The translations under genes were made by a program, and so were the position numbers. The notes under the pieces were generated by a model. It did no database searches and was not told the origin of the DNA. It saw only the letters and a list, made by a program, of their open reading frames with translations. 64,000 nt of DNA from Saccharum officinarum (Eukaryota; Streptophyta; Magnoliopsida; Poales; Poaceae): positions 12,505,381 through 12,569,380 of the forward strand of contig CM036221.1 of assembly GCA_020631735.1 (NCBI GenBank), read 5' to 3'. Shown here in pieces: positions 33,014 through 45,190 of this stretch. Position 1 is the stretch's first letter. Every line of letters begins with the position of its first letter.

Positions 33014-34003
33014 GAGCATCTCTAAGAGTTCCTCAAATCAACTTGTCATCCCACAATTTTTGGCAAAACAAGAAAAATCCTTCTCCAATGGCTTGGCAAA
33101 TGGACTTGGCAAAGTTGGCAACTTGCCATCCAAACGGTCCGCACGCGCATATTTGCGCGCTGGGCTTCACTTGCCATCGCGTTTTCTGCCGCCGCCAACT
33201 CCTCTCCCGCGCGCGCGAGGAAACTTCACCGTGGCCCCAGGACTCGAATCGATCAGATCTCGACGGAGTCGCCCAGCGCCCTCCGCCCGTCCTCGCTGCG
33301 GAAGCCGAGCGCCGCCGAGCTCTCCACGCCGAGGCCGCCCGGGCGCTGTCGCCGCAGCACCGAGTCGCCGAAGTCAAGGGGCTCGACACCGCCGCCGTTG
33401 TGCTCGCCTGTGACCTCACCACGGCAACCTCCGGGATGTTGTCGAGGAACACGGAGCACCGCGCAGCCCATCACCATCCTACCTCCTTGCCCCGCCTCGT
33501 CTTGCTCCACCCGCCGCCGCAGCGTATCCCGCCACCGCTTCACTGCTGTCCCACCACACCGCCCCGCTCTGCTCCGTCCGCTTCACCCCGCGCCTCTGCA
33601 CCACCGCCTCCGCCCTGGCCCGCGCTCACCGTGACCCCAGGCAGCACCGCCGCTGCTGCTCTGGAGCCAAGCACCGCCAGAACCACCCCGCATCGCCGCC
33701 ATGTCCTGCGCCTCCACCTGCTCTCTCTCTCTCTCTCCCTTCCCCTTCCCCTCTCTGCTACTCGCTCCGCTCACGAGGAAAGGACAGGGATGACCAGGCG
33801 AGAAGTCGCGACGCACGGCCAGGCGAAGAGACGGCGAAAAACAGTTGATCTGTTGGTTGGATGTGGGCCTACTTTTCTAATTTTACCAAACCTAAATAGC
33901 AAACTATTGGAGATACAATCTTTTTTCACTTGTTATATGTTTTAGCCACTTGCCAAATCACAAGATTTGCCAAGTGAAATTTGACAAACTCTTGGAGATG
34001 CTC
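33014..34003. mobile_element. PIF/Harbinger-like element with GC-rich interior
   Basis: TAA flanks both sides (33011-33013 and 34004-34006). Terminal inverted repeats read GAGCATCTCTAAGAGTT and GAGCATCTCCAAGAGTTT. The ends are AT-rich with repeated CTTGCCAAAT-like text, while 33130-33840 is strongly GC-rich with open frames on both strands, none recognisable. This composition suggests a non-autonomous element that captured host sequence. Confidence 0.7.
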
Positions 34004-34006
34004 TAA

Positions 34007-36983
34007 CCCACAAGAGCCAAAGAGGACACTCTACTTGTTTGTATTTTGTAGCTGCTATATATATTAACAACTTATTGCACATATATTGAAATCATAATAT
34101 ACCAACGCCGGCCAATCCGGATCTACAGTACTGTCGTACTACAGTTAAGTTAGACTACAACTGGCTGTATTTAATCTCCATCAACTGAATCAGAGAATTA
34201 TTAATAAATAAAAGAGAGTTTACAACCAAAGAGGAATCAGCATCAGATCACCAATCGAGACATTATTAATTATAAGAAATACACACAGCAAGCTGCTGGT
34301 TCAACTTCCATCTGTCATCTGACTCATCAACTCCCTGCCGCATGTATTATTTCATACAATATATCATCAGCTTTAGTTTATTTGCAGCTGGTTGAGCTGC
34401 AGGTTGATATATGTGCATGGATAGCTTAGTACGCTACAACCGTACCTATATTAATATATAACGTACAATCACTTTGGCAGGAAGAATATACATATATAAT
34501 ATGGAGTACAAAGTTTAAGACTGTACCATGCATCTCTCTCACACATATGACCAAAGGTAGGCTTAGCAGCAATCATGTTGTTTTAAGAGTATAACAGCAT
34601 ACTAAAACAAGTAGCTAGTACATATGTGTAGTGTGCATAGATTAGTGTTTCCACAGGGAGTTGAAAAGATTATCTCCGCCCAACAAAGAGCATTCAAACA
34701 ATACATAAGACTACTTTTAAAAAGGAACCTAACTGATCCTTCGAGGACAACACCTAATATACAAGGAATCAATCACAGCAACAGAAGATTAAACAAAACA
34801 CCAACAGGGCTCTGGGCTGATGATATAAGTACCAGTACCGGTACCTGTCTTGTTTTACCTAATTAATTATGTGATTCTATATGTTGGTCCATGATGCATG
34901 TCATGCAATAAGGTTGTTCTTAGATTATTACTATCCGATTGAGAATTAACGTAAGCAGTGACGTAACTCGGCGCCGTATAAAATAACAATATATTTCCTC
35001 TCGGAGGAAGAATGAAATCATGTATGCCAAAAGGAGAGAGAGACCCACACCACCACATGCAAGAAAACAAGGACGCCTCTCCAATCCTTAAAAAATCCAA
35101 ATAGATCGAGTGCTGTCCATTTTAATTATATTCTCTGTTCTCCCAATTTGCTACGGGCACAAGCAATTTCTTACATTACATTTCATCCAGAGCACGCGGT
35201 CAATGACATCCAAGACCCACGTACAAGTTTCCGCTAAATATATACATAGGTTCAGTTCATGAAAGTTAAGGTGAGTGTGTCTGAATTATACAGTATAGGC
35301 ATAGACGTTTACAAACATGCACATAAGAGTATGCAGGCACGTCGCCTACCACGGGAATATCAGAATAACACTGTTAATTTCTGGATTAAACATAGGAAAA
35401 TATAGGCACCAATTGAGCTAGGCTTAGCTCAAGAGTGATAGTTGAATTTGCCTGACATTATTCGTACATATATATAGCCCTAGATCAGTTCATAAACTGG
35501 TCGATTTTGTTTTTTTGCTCGCCCAACATTATAGCATGGTCAAGACTATATTTTTAACTGAAATAATTGGCATTAATTAAGAACAAAGCACACATATATA
35601 TTATAAGTACTGCTTGTCGTTTGTTGCTTAGTGGTTACTATATTGTCGATCTCTATGTTGCAAATGGGCAGTTGTACTCTCACTTTGCGGCTATTTTTCC
35701 TATGGTACCGGATGGTCGTTTGTCGGTGATCTAACAGATGATTTGTTCTTTGAATATTTCTATGTACTATGTGGTGCTTTCTAGGACGGAAGGAATAATG
35801 AAGGGACAGACTTACAGGTATCAAAACAGACTAGATACTTCTCCCTTGGCTAGCTATTCTTTATTCATTTTTTCAGAATCCCTGTGGTTAACCTTTATAT
35901 ATTGTTGACAAGTCTCTTGGACCACGGGAATAACCAATGATGGTTCCAACATATATATTATTACACTTCAAAATATGCAACAACGTACATCAATAATATG
36001 AAGATGAAGAATTGGAATTACTAGGAAGATTAAAACTTAACAAAACTCAGAGGCCTTCGTCAACAAACTCTTTTCTTATTTAGAGCAAATAGAAAGTCAT
36101 GACCTATATATAAGAAAAATAGAAAATCCATTTATATCAAAAGGAAGGTCAATATGGTTTATGTTGTGATAAAATACTAGTATAACACAAGCGTCCTGAA
36201 CCAACCGTGCGAAGCTATGTCACAAATATGTATATAGTACACACTTGACATTTATCTATGGGCTATTGGGTGGATCTCATATATATATATATATATATAT
36301 GTTGCTTAATTCCATAGTAAAGTTGATGATGATAGTGCTGGCCTCCTTCTTCCCCATTGAAACAACAAACAATTGCCAACTTGTGTGCCGCAATTTAGTA
36401 TACACTTTCAGAGGCCATGGAGACGAGTAAACAAGGGATCAATTGGAGTCATGGGATTGGTCCTAGTACTAGCACCATACCAAATTCGATGTATCACTGC
36501 AGCACCCATGCACATGTTGGGGAACATTTTATCTTTATCACAAACAATATAATTCCTCTCATTGCTTGAGACCATGATGCAGCATGAAGAGCGAGGAATG
36601 AATCGATCGATGAACAGGCGGCAGTGCTCGAATCTCGATGCGCCCCGGCCTCGAGTTTGAAATGGAATCTATCTAGCTAAGTAATCTAGTACTGTATCTA
36701 GTGGGCGTCAAAAAAAATTGTGTTCCTTCACATGACAGATTCCTTGGCTTTTTCGCTGACGGTGGTAAGCTAGCTGTCGGCATTTCTCTTGATCCTTTCC
36801 TTGACAAAAGGTTCTCTTGGTATCCATGGCTAAAGTATGTAAAAGGTTGAGGTGTGGATTGTTGTCATTTCTTAGTCTTACTCCAAAATGACCAAAGTCA
36901 ACAGTTATGCCGGTCAGGAAAAGAAATCATATGTGGTTCTCACTTTGCTCTAGAAGCCGTTCTGGTCTTTCTAGCTTTTGTTA
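34007..36983. other. Intergenic, AT-rich, no supportable gene
   Basis: Nearly 3 kb between the element above and the microsatellite. Short frames only, with scattered AT runs (for example 36275-36300). I see no splice pattern or recognisable protein. A non-coding transcript cannot be excluded. Confidence 0.4.
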
Positions 36984-36984
36984 G

Positions 36985-37077
<93 letters not shown>
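36984..37077. repeat. (GT)n(AT)n microsatellite, ~94 bp
   Basis: A short GT run passes into an uninterrupted AT repeat of about 80 bp. Peptides of alternating Tyr/Ile read from it are artefacts. Confidence 0.95.
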
Positions 37078-37079
<2 letters not shown>

Positions 37080-37197
37080 TCATATATCAGAACGACCTAT
37101 GATTTGGAACAGAGAAAGTAGCGTACATCCTTGCACCAAATGCGTCACCGTCCATTTGGCCTCCCTCTCGTAACTGTGTGCAAGAACAAACAGCATG

Positions 37198-37302
37198 TTC
37201 GTTTCGCTGGTTTATCGTGGCTGAAAGTACTGTTCGCTGGTTTGTTGTGAGAGGAAAACACTGCTGGATGGCTGCTGATTCCGCTGATAAGCTCAAACGA
37301 AC
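37198..37302. mobile_element. Small GTTCG-ended MITE
   Basis: Ends GTTCGTTTCGCTGG and, inverted, GTTCGTTTGAGCTTATC, with interior TTGTTGTGAGAGGAAAA. It resembles the element at 44933-45061. It lies downstream of the AP2 gene. Confidence 0.55.
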
Positions 37303-37923
37303 GAGCTGAAACAGCGACATTACGAGGCAGTAGGCTTCAAAGCAAGCAAGAACGACAAGAACCGAATTGACAGCCAAAGAAAATAACTGGAATATTAATC
37401 GTCCAGAACTTTGTCCACATGTAGAGGGGGTCTCTGAAGCCTTATGAAACATGTATATATTTCTATCAATTTTTCGCGATTGGGGAATATAGCCCATGTT
37501 TCATTAAGACGAAGAGAATTACATGATGCGGCTACAAAAGAACCCTCGTAGCACATATTACAAACCACCAAGCTAGTGGTGAGTGACCTAGAACAAACCC
37601 GTATATACTTCTTTCAATAGTTTCAGCAATGACATATTCTCTACACAATGTATATATAGATCAATCAAAGTATCTCAGATGCGGAAGTTAGTCAATCTCT
37701 AGCAGCAACAGTAACTCCAAGAGCAGCAGTGTGTGTACTGTGTAGTGTAAAGAGAGGAGCATTTTCACTTGGGCAGTATGACAGTATGCAAATACAGTTA
37801 TGAAGATCCAATCAATCCACTACAAGAACCCACCCCAGCCGGCGCAAAACCGAAAAAGTTGCAACGCCCAGAGGGGGGAAAATGCCAGCTTCCCGGCAGA
37901 TTTACAGTCTGGCTTCTTGATTC

Positions 37924-40900
37924 TCAGCGGTGATGATGGCTCGACGACGACGACGGTGGTGCGTCGAACCGGAGGGAGGCCGATGGGGCAGCTGTCGTGG
38001 CGGTATTGGAGAATCCTGATGATGCTGCAGCGGACGACGACGAGAACAGCGGCAACGGCAGGGTGGGAGGAGGAGCTGCTGTCACATTCCATGCCCAGCT
38101 GGGAACACCCCCTCAGGCCTCCTATTAAGATCTCTCGATGATGCACTCTGCACGGTGCAACAGAAGTTCATTCAGCATACAAGTTGACTGATAAAGTAGG
38201 ATTAATTAAGAACAAAATGAACAGTTCACTAATCCTAATACTTTGTGATGATGGAAGCTTGTTCCTTTTTTTTTATTTTGTTTGTTGAAGCAAATGGGCA
38301 GCAGCTCGATCTGCCTTTCAATTAAGTTGGAACTTGTTCCAAAGTAGTGTTTCCATCAGTTCAGTTGGACAGAAAACGTCAAGCTCAACTTTCCGTCCAA
38401 TAGAATCAGAAAACGACATTGTGAGACTGACCTTAAAGTTAGCTGAATCATGAAAGGTTTGAGAATTTATCAATTTGAAGAAACTATCCCCGGTTGATTG
38501 GTAAATTAAATAATGTTTCGTTTGAAACAAAGAGCAAACTTAGTACTTCTACTAGTTCAGTGATTTCACTATAATACAAAAGATGGCAAATTCCCTAGTA
38601 TATCATCTTTTGTTTTCATTTTCAAGGAAGGTTCGAAAAAATAGCCACACTGGTATATATAACAGACAATACATGAAAAGTTACATTATTGAAATGTTCT
38701 TGGGTGCAGGCGCCAGGCATAGTTGACCGATGATTTAATTAGCCTAACGTTGAAGTGTCACCACTCACCAGTCTAGGACGTTCCTTTTGAAGGAAAAAAT
38801 CAAACACATGTACATACTCTATTCATAAAGCTGCTAGTACTATTATTCCCATATTAGGCCAACTCAAGAAATTCAACATCCTACAAGAAAAATCGTGCAG
38901 TGCATTAACATCACTGAAATCAACAGGGAACAGGTGGACTCTAGAATCCAAGAAAATGGGCAAGCGATGTAAGACAAGAGCTACATTGACAGCCGCACAA
39001 GAAAGGCAACTGGACGAAACCAACTAATAAAAATCTGATATCTGAAAGTACACCTTCAGGCTGCACTGCACAATCTGTTTGTTCATCATATGGTCAAGAC
39101 TCAAGATGGCATGCCAGATTTATTTGCACAACACGAACAATTTGACCCAAAACCATGCAATGCTAGTTTTGACTTTTGACAATCCTTGGAACTGTAAGAT
39201 TTAGCAAACTAATTTTTAACTGCCTATATTTCAGTAATTTATTATCACCCAACCTCATGATTTGTGAAGAAGGGGTGAGATTGAGCAGGCCAGGCCGGTG
39301 GATGCTCAGTCATAAGAGGGAACCGATGAGGGCGGCCCGACAGCTCAGAGGCAGTATCAATCTGCATCAAAAGCAAAAAAATTTCAGTTGAATTATCGGC
39401 AGCTCCCAAGTTGTCCACGCTCTATAATTCCTTAAACAATTCATTTTTGGTAGGAAAAAAATGTTCTGCTCAACTGTCATGATCACCCAGAAAGAGAAAC
39501 CTATTGCTATGCGATAAAATAATTTGCCTAATGATTCCGACTTGTGGGGTCAGTCAAATGAAAACCAGGCCACTAACAGCTGTAGAAACAGGATGCATGG
39601 AGGTAAACTATGAAAAGGACTTGATCCACAAGAGGCATGGTAGTTACGTCACTAGCATGGTGAGAGCGAAACTTGGATTATTTTGTGCAATAGTGCATCA
39701 GGTAGCCAATGAAATTCGAGAAGAAAATTTTACTGATTTTGATACTTGTCAAGGTAGCGTTAGCGCTTGCCTTTGTTTTTTTCAATTCGGAGCCCTCATA
39801 TGATCCATGGTGGAGCTGCAGACCTAGGCAGTTCTTATCTCTTTTTGGGCTCTGAGATGCCGGTTGAGATATGCTCAAGTTCAGATCAACTTCAGCAACT
39901 GTAGAAGCAAAAAAAAATCAGGCAGTTTAGCCAATAATACCTAGGTTGAATCCAAACAAGTTCATCAGCTGATCAGCTTATTATCCACATCAACTGAAGA
40001 TTATATGCAAAAAAACAATTATCAACGAGACACTACCTTCAGCATTAACTTCAGCCAGCAGCTCCCCATCGTATGTGCTTGGCTCGAAATTCGTCACAGC
40101 CTCTCTACCATTGCATTTGATCGCGGCCTTATCGTAAGCCCTGGATTTTGAAATCAGGAAGAGAAACGAGAATCGAGTCAGTACTCAACCCTTTGGAAAT
40201 CAAAAGACATGATAAAAAAATAATTTTTTTTTGTTTGGCATGAATGGCAGAATCCAAGATGAACAACCTTGCAGCCTCTACTTCGCTGTCGAATAGCCCA
40301 AGATATATGTACCTGCACCCAAGCATGGCGTTCCCACCGGTGAGGACTGAGGAATTCCCTAGCCACTTCCCTTTTTCTATTAATTCCTTTTTTTATTTTT
40401 GAAACAACCACTAATCAAGTTACATACATGCATCTAACCTATGCTGTTACTGAACAATACATAAACTAGTACTAAATCATACAGTAGGATCGGAGTTCAT
40501 CTGCTAGGAACGAACTCGATCAAGACTATATAGCATGCATGAACTAACAGAGGAAAGGCACAAGGATGAATTTTGCAGCAAGCATAGAGATACCGAGAGG
40601 GGAAAAAACCCGGTAGTATAATTCAGTCTGCAAATAAAGTGTTCTTACTTCTTGCCGAGGAACTGCCCCATGCGCGCCTCCCAGCGGCCGCACTTGTGCA
40701 GGGTGACGCCTCTGTACTTGGAGCTGCCCCTCGAGAAGCCGGTGCTCTGCCGCCGCAGGACGTGCACGAACTCCTCCTTGGATAGGCTCTTCATCTGGCG
40801 CACCAAACAGGACAGCCATATATATTCAGCAGCTGCAGAGAGATGTTTCGGCCTCGTTTGGATGCAGAGATATTCACTCCAATCCACATGTGTTAGAATG

Positions 40901-42081
40901 GATTAGGGTGGAATTACACATGTGTTGGATTAGAATAGAACTTAGTTTAATTCCACCTTAATCCACTTTAACACGTGTGGATTGAGATGAATATATAAGC
41001 ATCGGAGCAAGGCCTTTCAGTGGATGTTGCAAAAACATTCATCTAGACCGACCTGCTTCATGTCTTCCTCGTAGTCGCTGAGATTGAAATTTATGTCGGC
41101 GTCGACGCCGCGGAACTTGATCGCCGCTCGATCGTACGCCCTGCAAGTTTCAAGAGTGATTAATCCGATCAGACAAGAGTAGATATATCGGCAGAATTCA
41201 GTACGGGTTCGGAGCAGAATTCTGTGCGTGCGTACCTTGCAGCAGCATGAGCAGTGTCGAATCCACCTGTATTGGCCAGCCAGATCACTGAATCAGTTAG
41301 GCCATTCGAGATCAGGAAATAACGGAAAATTAATACAAGGATTACTAGTACAAATTGGAGTTAAAATCTGCTCACCTAAGTACACCTGCTTTCCGCAATC
41401 CCTGCATTTCGATCCGAGGAACAGGAAGAGGAGGAAACGTTTGTGTCAGAACAAGACTCACAAGCGATTGCTTGGTAGGTGAAAGGATGGCGGCGATGGG
41501 TGTAGTTGTACTGACCAGATGTGGGACTCCCAGCGGCCGGTGCGGCGGTAAAAGGTGACGCCGCGGTACTGCGAGCTGCGGGAGCGCGGGCCGCGGCGGC
41601 TCTTCTTGACCGGCTGCGGCTGCACAGGGGGCGGGGGCGCCGGCGGCGTGGCGTGCGGGTGCGGCAGGATCCTGATGTCCGGCTGCTGCTGCTGCGGGCG
41701 CGGCAGGTCGGCGCGGAAGAAGCCGAGCTCGGCCCAATGCTGCGGCGCCGGGAGCGGCGGGCCGGCGCCGGCGCCGGCCGGGAAGAGCTCCCGGGTGACG
41801 AGCTGCTCCTGGTGGTGGTGGTGGTGGTGGCGGTGGTGAGGAGGCGACGGCGTGGCGTCGTCGTCCTCGTCCGCGCCGGCCGCGTCGCTGTCGCTCCTGA
41901 GGATGCTGAACTCGAGCACGGCCGGCGTCGAGCTGGAGCCCTCCTCCGCCGGCGCGGCGCCTCCGCCCGCGGACGCCGCCTCCGTGTTCAGCACCGACGA
42001 CTCGGAGGACCCCGAGTCGCTCGCCTCCATCGCCGCCGGCTTCTCCGGCGCCACCTCGGCCACGTTCAGATCCAGCTCCAT
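37924..42081 (-). CDS. euAP2 transcription factor, IDS1/TOE/RSR1 group, miR172 target
   Basis: Ten exons: 41516-42081, 41376-41401, 41236-41266, 41053-41140, 40649-40794, 40268-40312, 40037-40140, 39771-39898, 39254-39361, 37924-38147. It starts MELDLNVAE (EAR-like LDLNV), has an NLS-like [10 protein letters not shown], then AP2 domain 1 ([18 protein letters not shown]...) and domain 2 ([17 protein letters not shown]...), a second DLNLS motif, and AAASSGF encoded by the miR172 site. Intron 8 has a GC donor (AAAG|GCAAGC). The last exon is 224 nt: it opens as [14 protein letters not shown] and then needs 4 more bases to reach WAWNV...AAASSGF; as given, it stops early after PAGHGM. Nuclear repressor of the flowering, spikelet or starch-control class. 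The N-terminus recalls rice RSR1, from memory and unverified. Confidence 0.92.
38010..38030 (-). promoter_or_regulatory. miR172 target site
   Basis: The 21 bases on the minus strand read CTGCAGCATCATCAGGATTC plus T, the canonical miR172 complement found in all euAP2 genes. If the 4-nt loss is real the site lies in the 3' UTR of the truncated frame but should still pair. Confidence 0.95.
40850..41014. mobile_element. Hairpin MITE in AP2 intron 4
   Basis: Ends GGCCTCGTTTGGATGC and, inverted, GGCCTTGCTCCGATGC. Inner arms CCAATCCACATGTGTTA and TTAACACGTGTGGATTG pair, so most of the 165 bp folds into one stem. Confidence 0.65.
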
Positions 42082-42593
42082 CTCCCTCCTCCTCTCCAAT
42101 CCAACTCGCAAATAAACGAGAGCCCGCGACCGATCCCCAATCGCAACTGGGCTGCTACTGCTACTAGTAGCTACCTGGTGCTGGAAAGCTGGTCTATTTC
42201 AAGAAGAAGAACCAGAGGAGGAAGAGGTAGAAGCAGGAGAGTGCCGAGTTGTTCTTGCGGTACATTTAGCCTCCACGGCCACGAGCAGCTGCCTCCTCAC
42301 TCCCGGTCCTTGACCACCATCCTGCACGCAACCCGGAGACGCCCTAGCCACTGTACGGTCGCTTCACGACTCAAGAACACCGTATCCCGGACCACCAATC
42401 AACTGTCAGCTACCGTTTCCTTCCTTCCTTCCTTCTCTAGCTAGCTAGCAAGCTAGGGAGAACGATCTGGGGGACGGAGCTAGCTACAGGCAGCAAAGGC
42501 GGGGCCTTTCGGATCGAGCTCCGGCGGTGGCGGTGGGCGACGGAGCTGAGGAAGAAGAAGAAGGTGGGGCGGAGGGAGGGAGAAAAAGAGGCG

Positions 42594-42605
42594 GGTAATA
42601 TATAG
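42594..42605 (-). promoter_or_regulatory. TATA box of the AP2 gene
   Basis: Minus-strand CTATATATTACC lies 513 nt upstream of the ATG, at the downstream edge of the duplicated promoter segment. The 5' UTR would be about 480 nt and GA/CT-rich. Confidence 0.5.
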
Positions 42606-42619
42606 AAAGAAGAGAGAGT

Positions 42620-43048
42620 GGGTACGGAGCCGGTTCAGTGACTTTTTATGGAGCAAAGTGACAACGTAACTTTGCCTCGATCTCCACTCTCCAACTAGCA
42701 TCTAACGGCTGTACAGATTTCTACCCATGTTTAGATCACCTCAAAATTCCAAGTTTTTTCACTCTCTCTATCACATCAATTTTTAGCCGCTTACATGGAG
42801 TACTAAATGTAGGTAAAAAAAATATCTAATTACACAGTTTAGTTCAAAATCACGAGATAAATCTTTTGAGCCTAGTTGGTCTACGATTGGACAATATTTG
42901 TCAAATAAGACGAAAGTGGTACTATTTATCAGGTTGAAAAAATCTTCAATCTAAACAAGGCCTAGATAGACTAGCACAAGGAGAAAGATTCTGACAGTTT
43001 GCATGTGAAGAAAAATGACCGGCAGCAACTCACTCTCAAGAATAAACT
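42620..43048 (-). repeat. AP2 proximal promoter, left arm of inverted duplication
   Basis: Blocks such as CGATCTCCACTCTCCAACTA, TAACGGCTGTACAGAT and ATTCTGACAGTTTGCATG recur in reverse complement at 45190-45848. A GTTTAG-type MITE (42727-42962) interrupts this arm only. Confidence 0.8.
42727..42962. mobile_element. GTTTAG-type MITE in AP2 promoter
   Basis: Starts ATGTTTAGATCACC and ends ATCTAAACAAGGCC, with inner TTTTGAGCCTAGTTGGTCTA. It lies about 130 bp upstream of the TATA box. Confidence 0.7.
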
Positions 43049-43059
43049 AGCAGCCACAA

Positions 43060-44550
43060 AATAATATTTCCAAAAACAACACAAATAACTTTCTACATTT
43101 TAGTTCACATCTATATCTGCATTTTTCTTTTCCATATTATTTCTCTTTTAGCCTCCGCTCGATTTTTTAATTGTTGTTTATTTCTCTGAGTTGAACGACT
43201 AAACTAATGGTCTAACTCATAAACTAGAATCCTGAACAGTTTAATGTCTAATCTAATCTAAATAAAAGTATAATTCCGATAAAGACTGACATGTGAAAAA
43301 GAGAGGTCTATCATTTATTATGAACATTCGATAGTTTTTTCTCCCGTCGCGACGCACAGACGTGTTTGCTAGTCTATATCTATATCTATACCTATATAAT
43401 AATAAAGAGACAAAATTTTTGGCCATTTTTTCCGTTCATCCATTTCTTTCGTCCACCTCTCCCTAACTACTGGTAGTCGAGAGTCTCTTCCGTCTAGACT
43501 TATATGACCCTAGATGGTTAGGACAAATAGATCTCTCCGAGCTCGAATAAACTGAATAAGAGATTACAACCATTTTAATCTTTGACCTCCTTAAGAAACA
43601 AAGATTTTTACCACTAAGTTAATTTAATTTTTGACTCGAACTCATGACCCGTGCTATAACTCACTACGTATTGGATCTCGTTGCAACGCACGGACATGTT
43701 GCTATCCTAATAAATCTCTCGAGTCATGAGTAAGTTGAATACAAATACTAATAAACAAATAGAAAAGGATAAAATAGAAATCATGACCATGTTTGGTATT
43801 TTATTCTCCTATTGCAATTTGCTAGTTATTATGAAACAGGCAAAATTTCTCTGCACGTATATCATATATGACTCAGACTCATGACCATGTTTATTCAAGT
43901 TAAAACAACTTACATCTAGCTATGATACAGAGTCTGGTTCCTAAATGTATTGATAACGCACGGGTACATTTGCTACTAAATAATAAATCTATAAACTAAG
44001 AGGAGTTTCTTGATCTTGGTACTTTTTCAGATTTTTTTATTTTTTATTTTCCCTTTTTGTTTAGTAGAGTCCGCTTCATTTTTTTTCATTTTTTTAGTCT
44101 ACATTTTTTCCATTCACTTAGATTAGGGAAGCTGCCCTTCAGATTTATTGTATATAACTAACTTCGTGAACTTAGAAATTGTCTCTACTCGTCTGCCTAC
44201 ACCCCTCATGTTTTATATATAACATATGCAAAGTTTATTGAGGTAACCTAGATAACTAAAAATTCTAATCCAAATAGATTCCATTGATCCTAAATACATG
44301 AATAGGAATTTATCCAAATAGAAAAATATAAGAGTATAAATAATATAAATCCATAAACTAATAGGAGTGTTTTATTTTGGTATGTTTTCATTTTTTTTTG
44401 CTTTTTCGTTTTCCTTTTTTTTCATCTGCTTCGGTTAGGAGAGTCGTTAATTTTCTTCCTTCTTTCGTCTGCTAAAATGTAAAGACTTATTTGTATTGTT
44501 TTAGGAATATTACTTTGTTTTTTTACAACTTTTTTTTGACAACTGCAATA
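43060..44550. other. Helitron-like tail and head fragments
   Basis: At 43341-43372 CCCGTCGCGACGCAC...GTTTGCTAG looks like a Helitron 3' end (hairpin, then CTAG). It is followed at once by TCTATATCTATATCTATACC, resembling a Helitron 5' end. Comparable ends recur near 43675-43710 (GTTGCAACGCACGGACATG) and 43955-43980 (AACGCACGGGTACATTTGCT). No Rep/helicase is encoded. No gene seen. Confidence 0.4.
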
Positions 44551-44553
44551 TTA

Positions 44554-44797
44554 GGCAGTGTTTAGATTCTTCAAAATTCCAAAAATTTTACAAGATTTCC
44601 CGTCACATCAAATCTTTGGACGCATGTATGGAGCATTAAATGTAGGTAAAAAAAATAACTAATTGCACAGTTTGTCTGTAAATGTCGAGACGAATCTTTT
44701 GAGCCTAGTTAGTCTATGATTGGATAAATTTTACCAAATAACAACGAAAAGTGCTACAGGAACTTTACACCCACTTTACACCCATCTAAACACACCC
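44554..44797. mobile_element. GTTTAG-type MITE with TTA duplication
   Basis: TTA at 44551-44553 and 44798-44800. Ends GGCAGTGTTTAGAT and, inverted, GGGTGTGTTTAGATGG. The TTA duplication places this family with PIF/Harbinger MITEs. Confidence 0.75.
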
Positions 44798-44815
44798 TTA
44801 CTTTGTTGGCTACCA

Positions 44816-45190
44816 GCGCCTTGTTTAGATGCACCCCAAAAGTTGAAATTTTTTCACTCTCTCTCCATCACATCAATCTTTGGACCCATGCATGAAATAG
44901 TAAATGTAGGTAAAAAAATAACTAATTACATAGGAGCCGTTCGGCTGGAATTATAAGCCGGCTGAAAAACACTGTTGGCTGATTTTTTGTGAGAGAAAAA
45001 TACTGTTTCGGCTGAAAAAACAAGCTGAATAAGACGGATTATAAGCCAGATGAACAGGGCCATAGTTTAGTTGGAAATCACGAGATGAATCTTTTGAGCC
45101 TAGTTGGTCTACGATTGAACAATATTTGTCAAATAAGACGAAAATGGTAGTATTCATCGGTTTGAAATTTTTTGCAATCTAGACGTGGCC
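44816..45190. mobile_element. GTTTAG-type MITE carrying a nested MITE
   Basis: Starts GCCTTGTTTAGATGC and ends AATCTAGACGTGGCC. The family consensus is interrupted at ACTAATTACATA | AGTTTAG by the insertion at 44933-45061. Confidence 0.7.
44933..45061. mobile_element. 129-bp MITE nested in a MITE
   Basis: Flanked by ATA (44930-44932 and 45062-45064). Ends GGAGCCGTTCGGCTGG and, inverted, GGCCCTGTTCATCTGG. Both interior arms contain TTATAAGCC. Confidence 0.7.

Noticed and set aside
36985..37173. Peptide of alternating Tyr and Ile
   Set aside because: Translation of an (AT)n microsatellite.
38801..39023. Extra AP2 exon on the minus strand
   Set aside because: Exon 9 ends in phase 0 and exon 10 begins in phase 0 with the expected sequence, leaving no need for another exon; the frame resembles nothing in the family.
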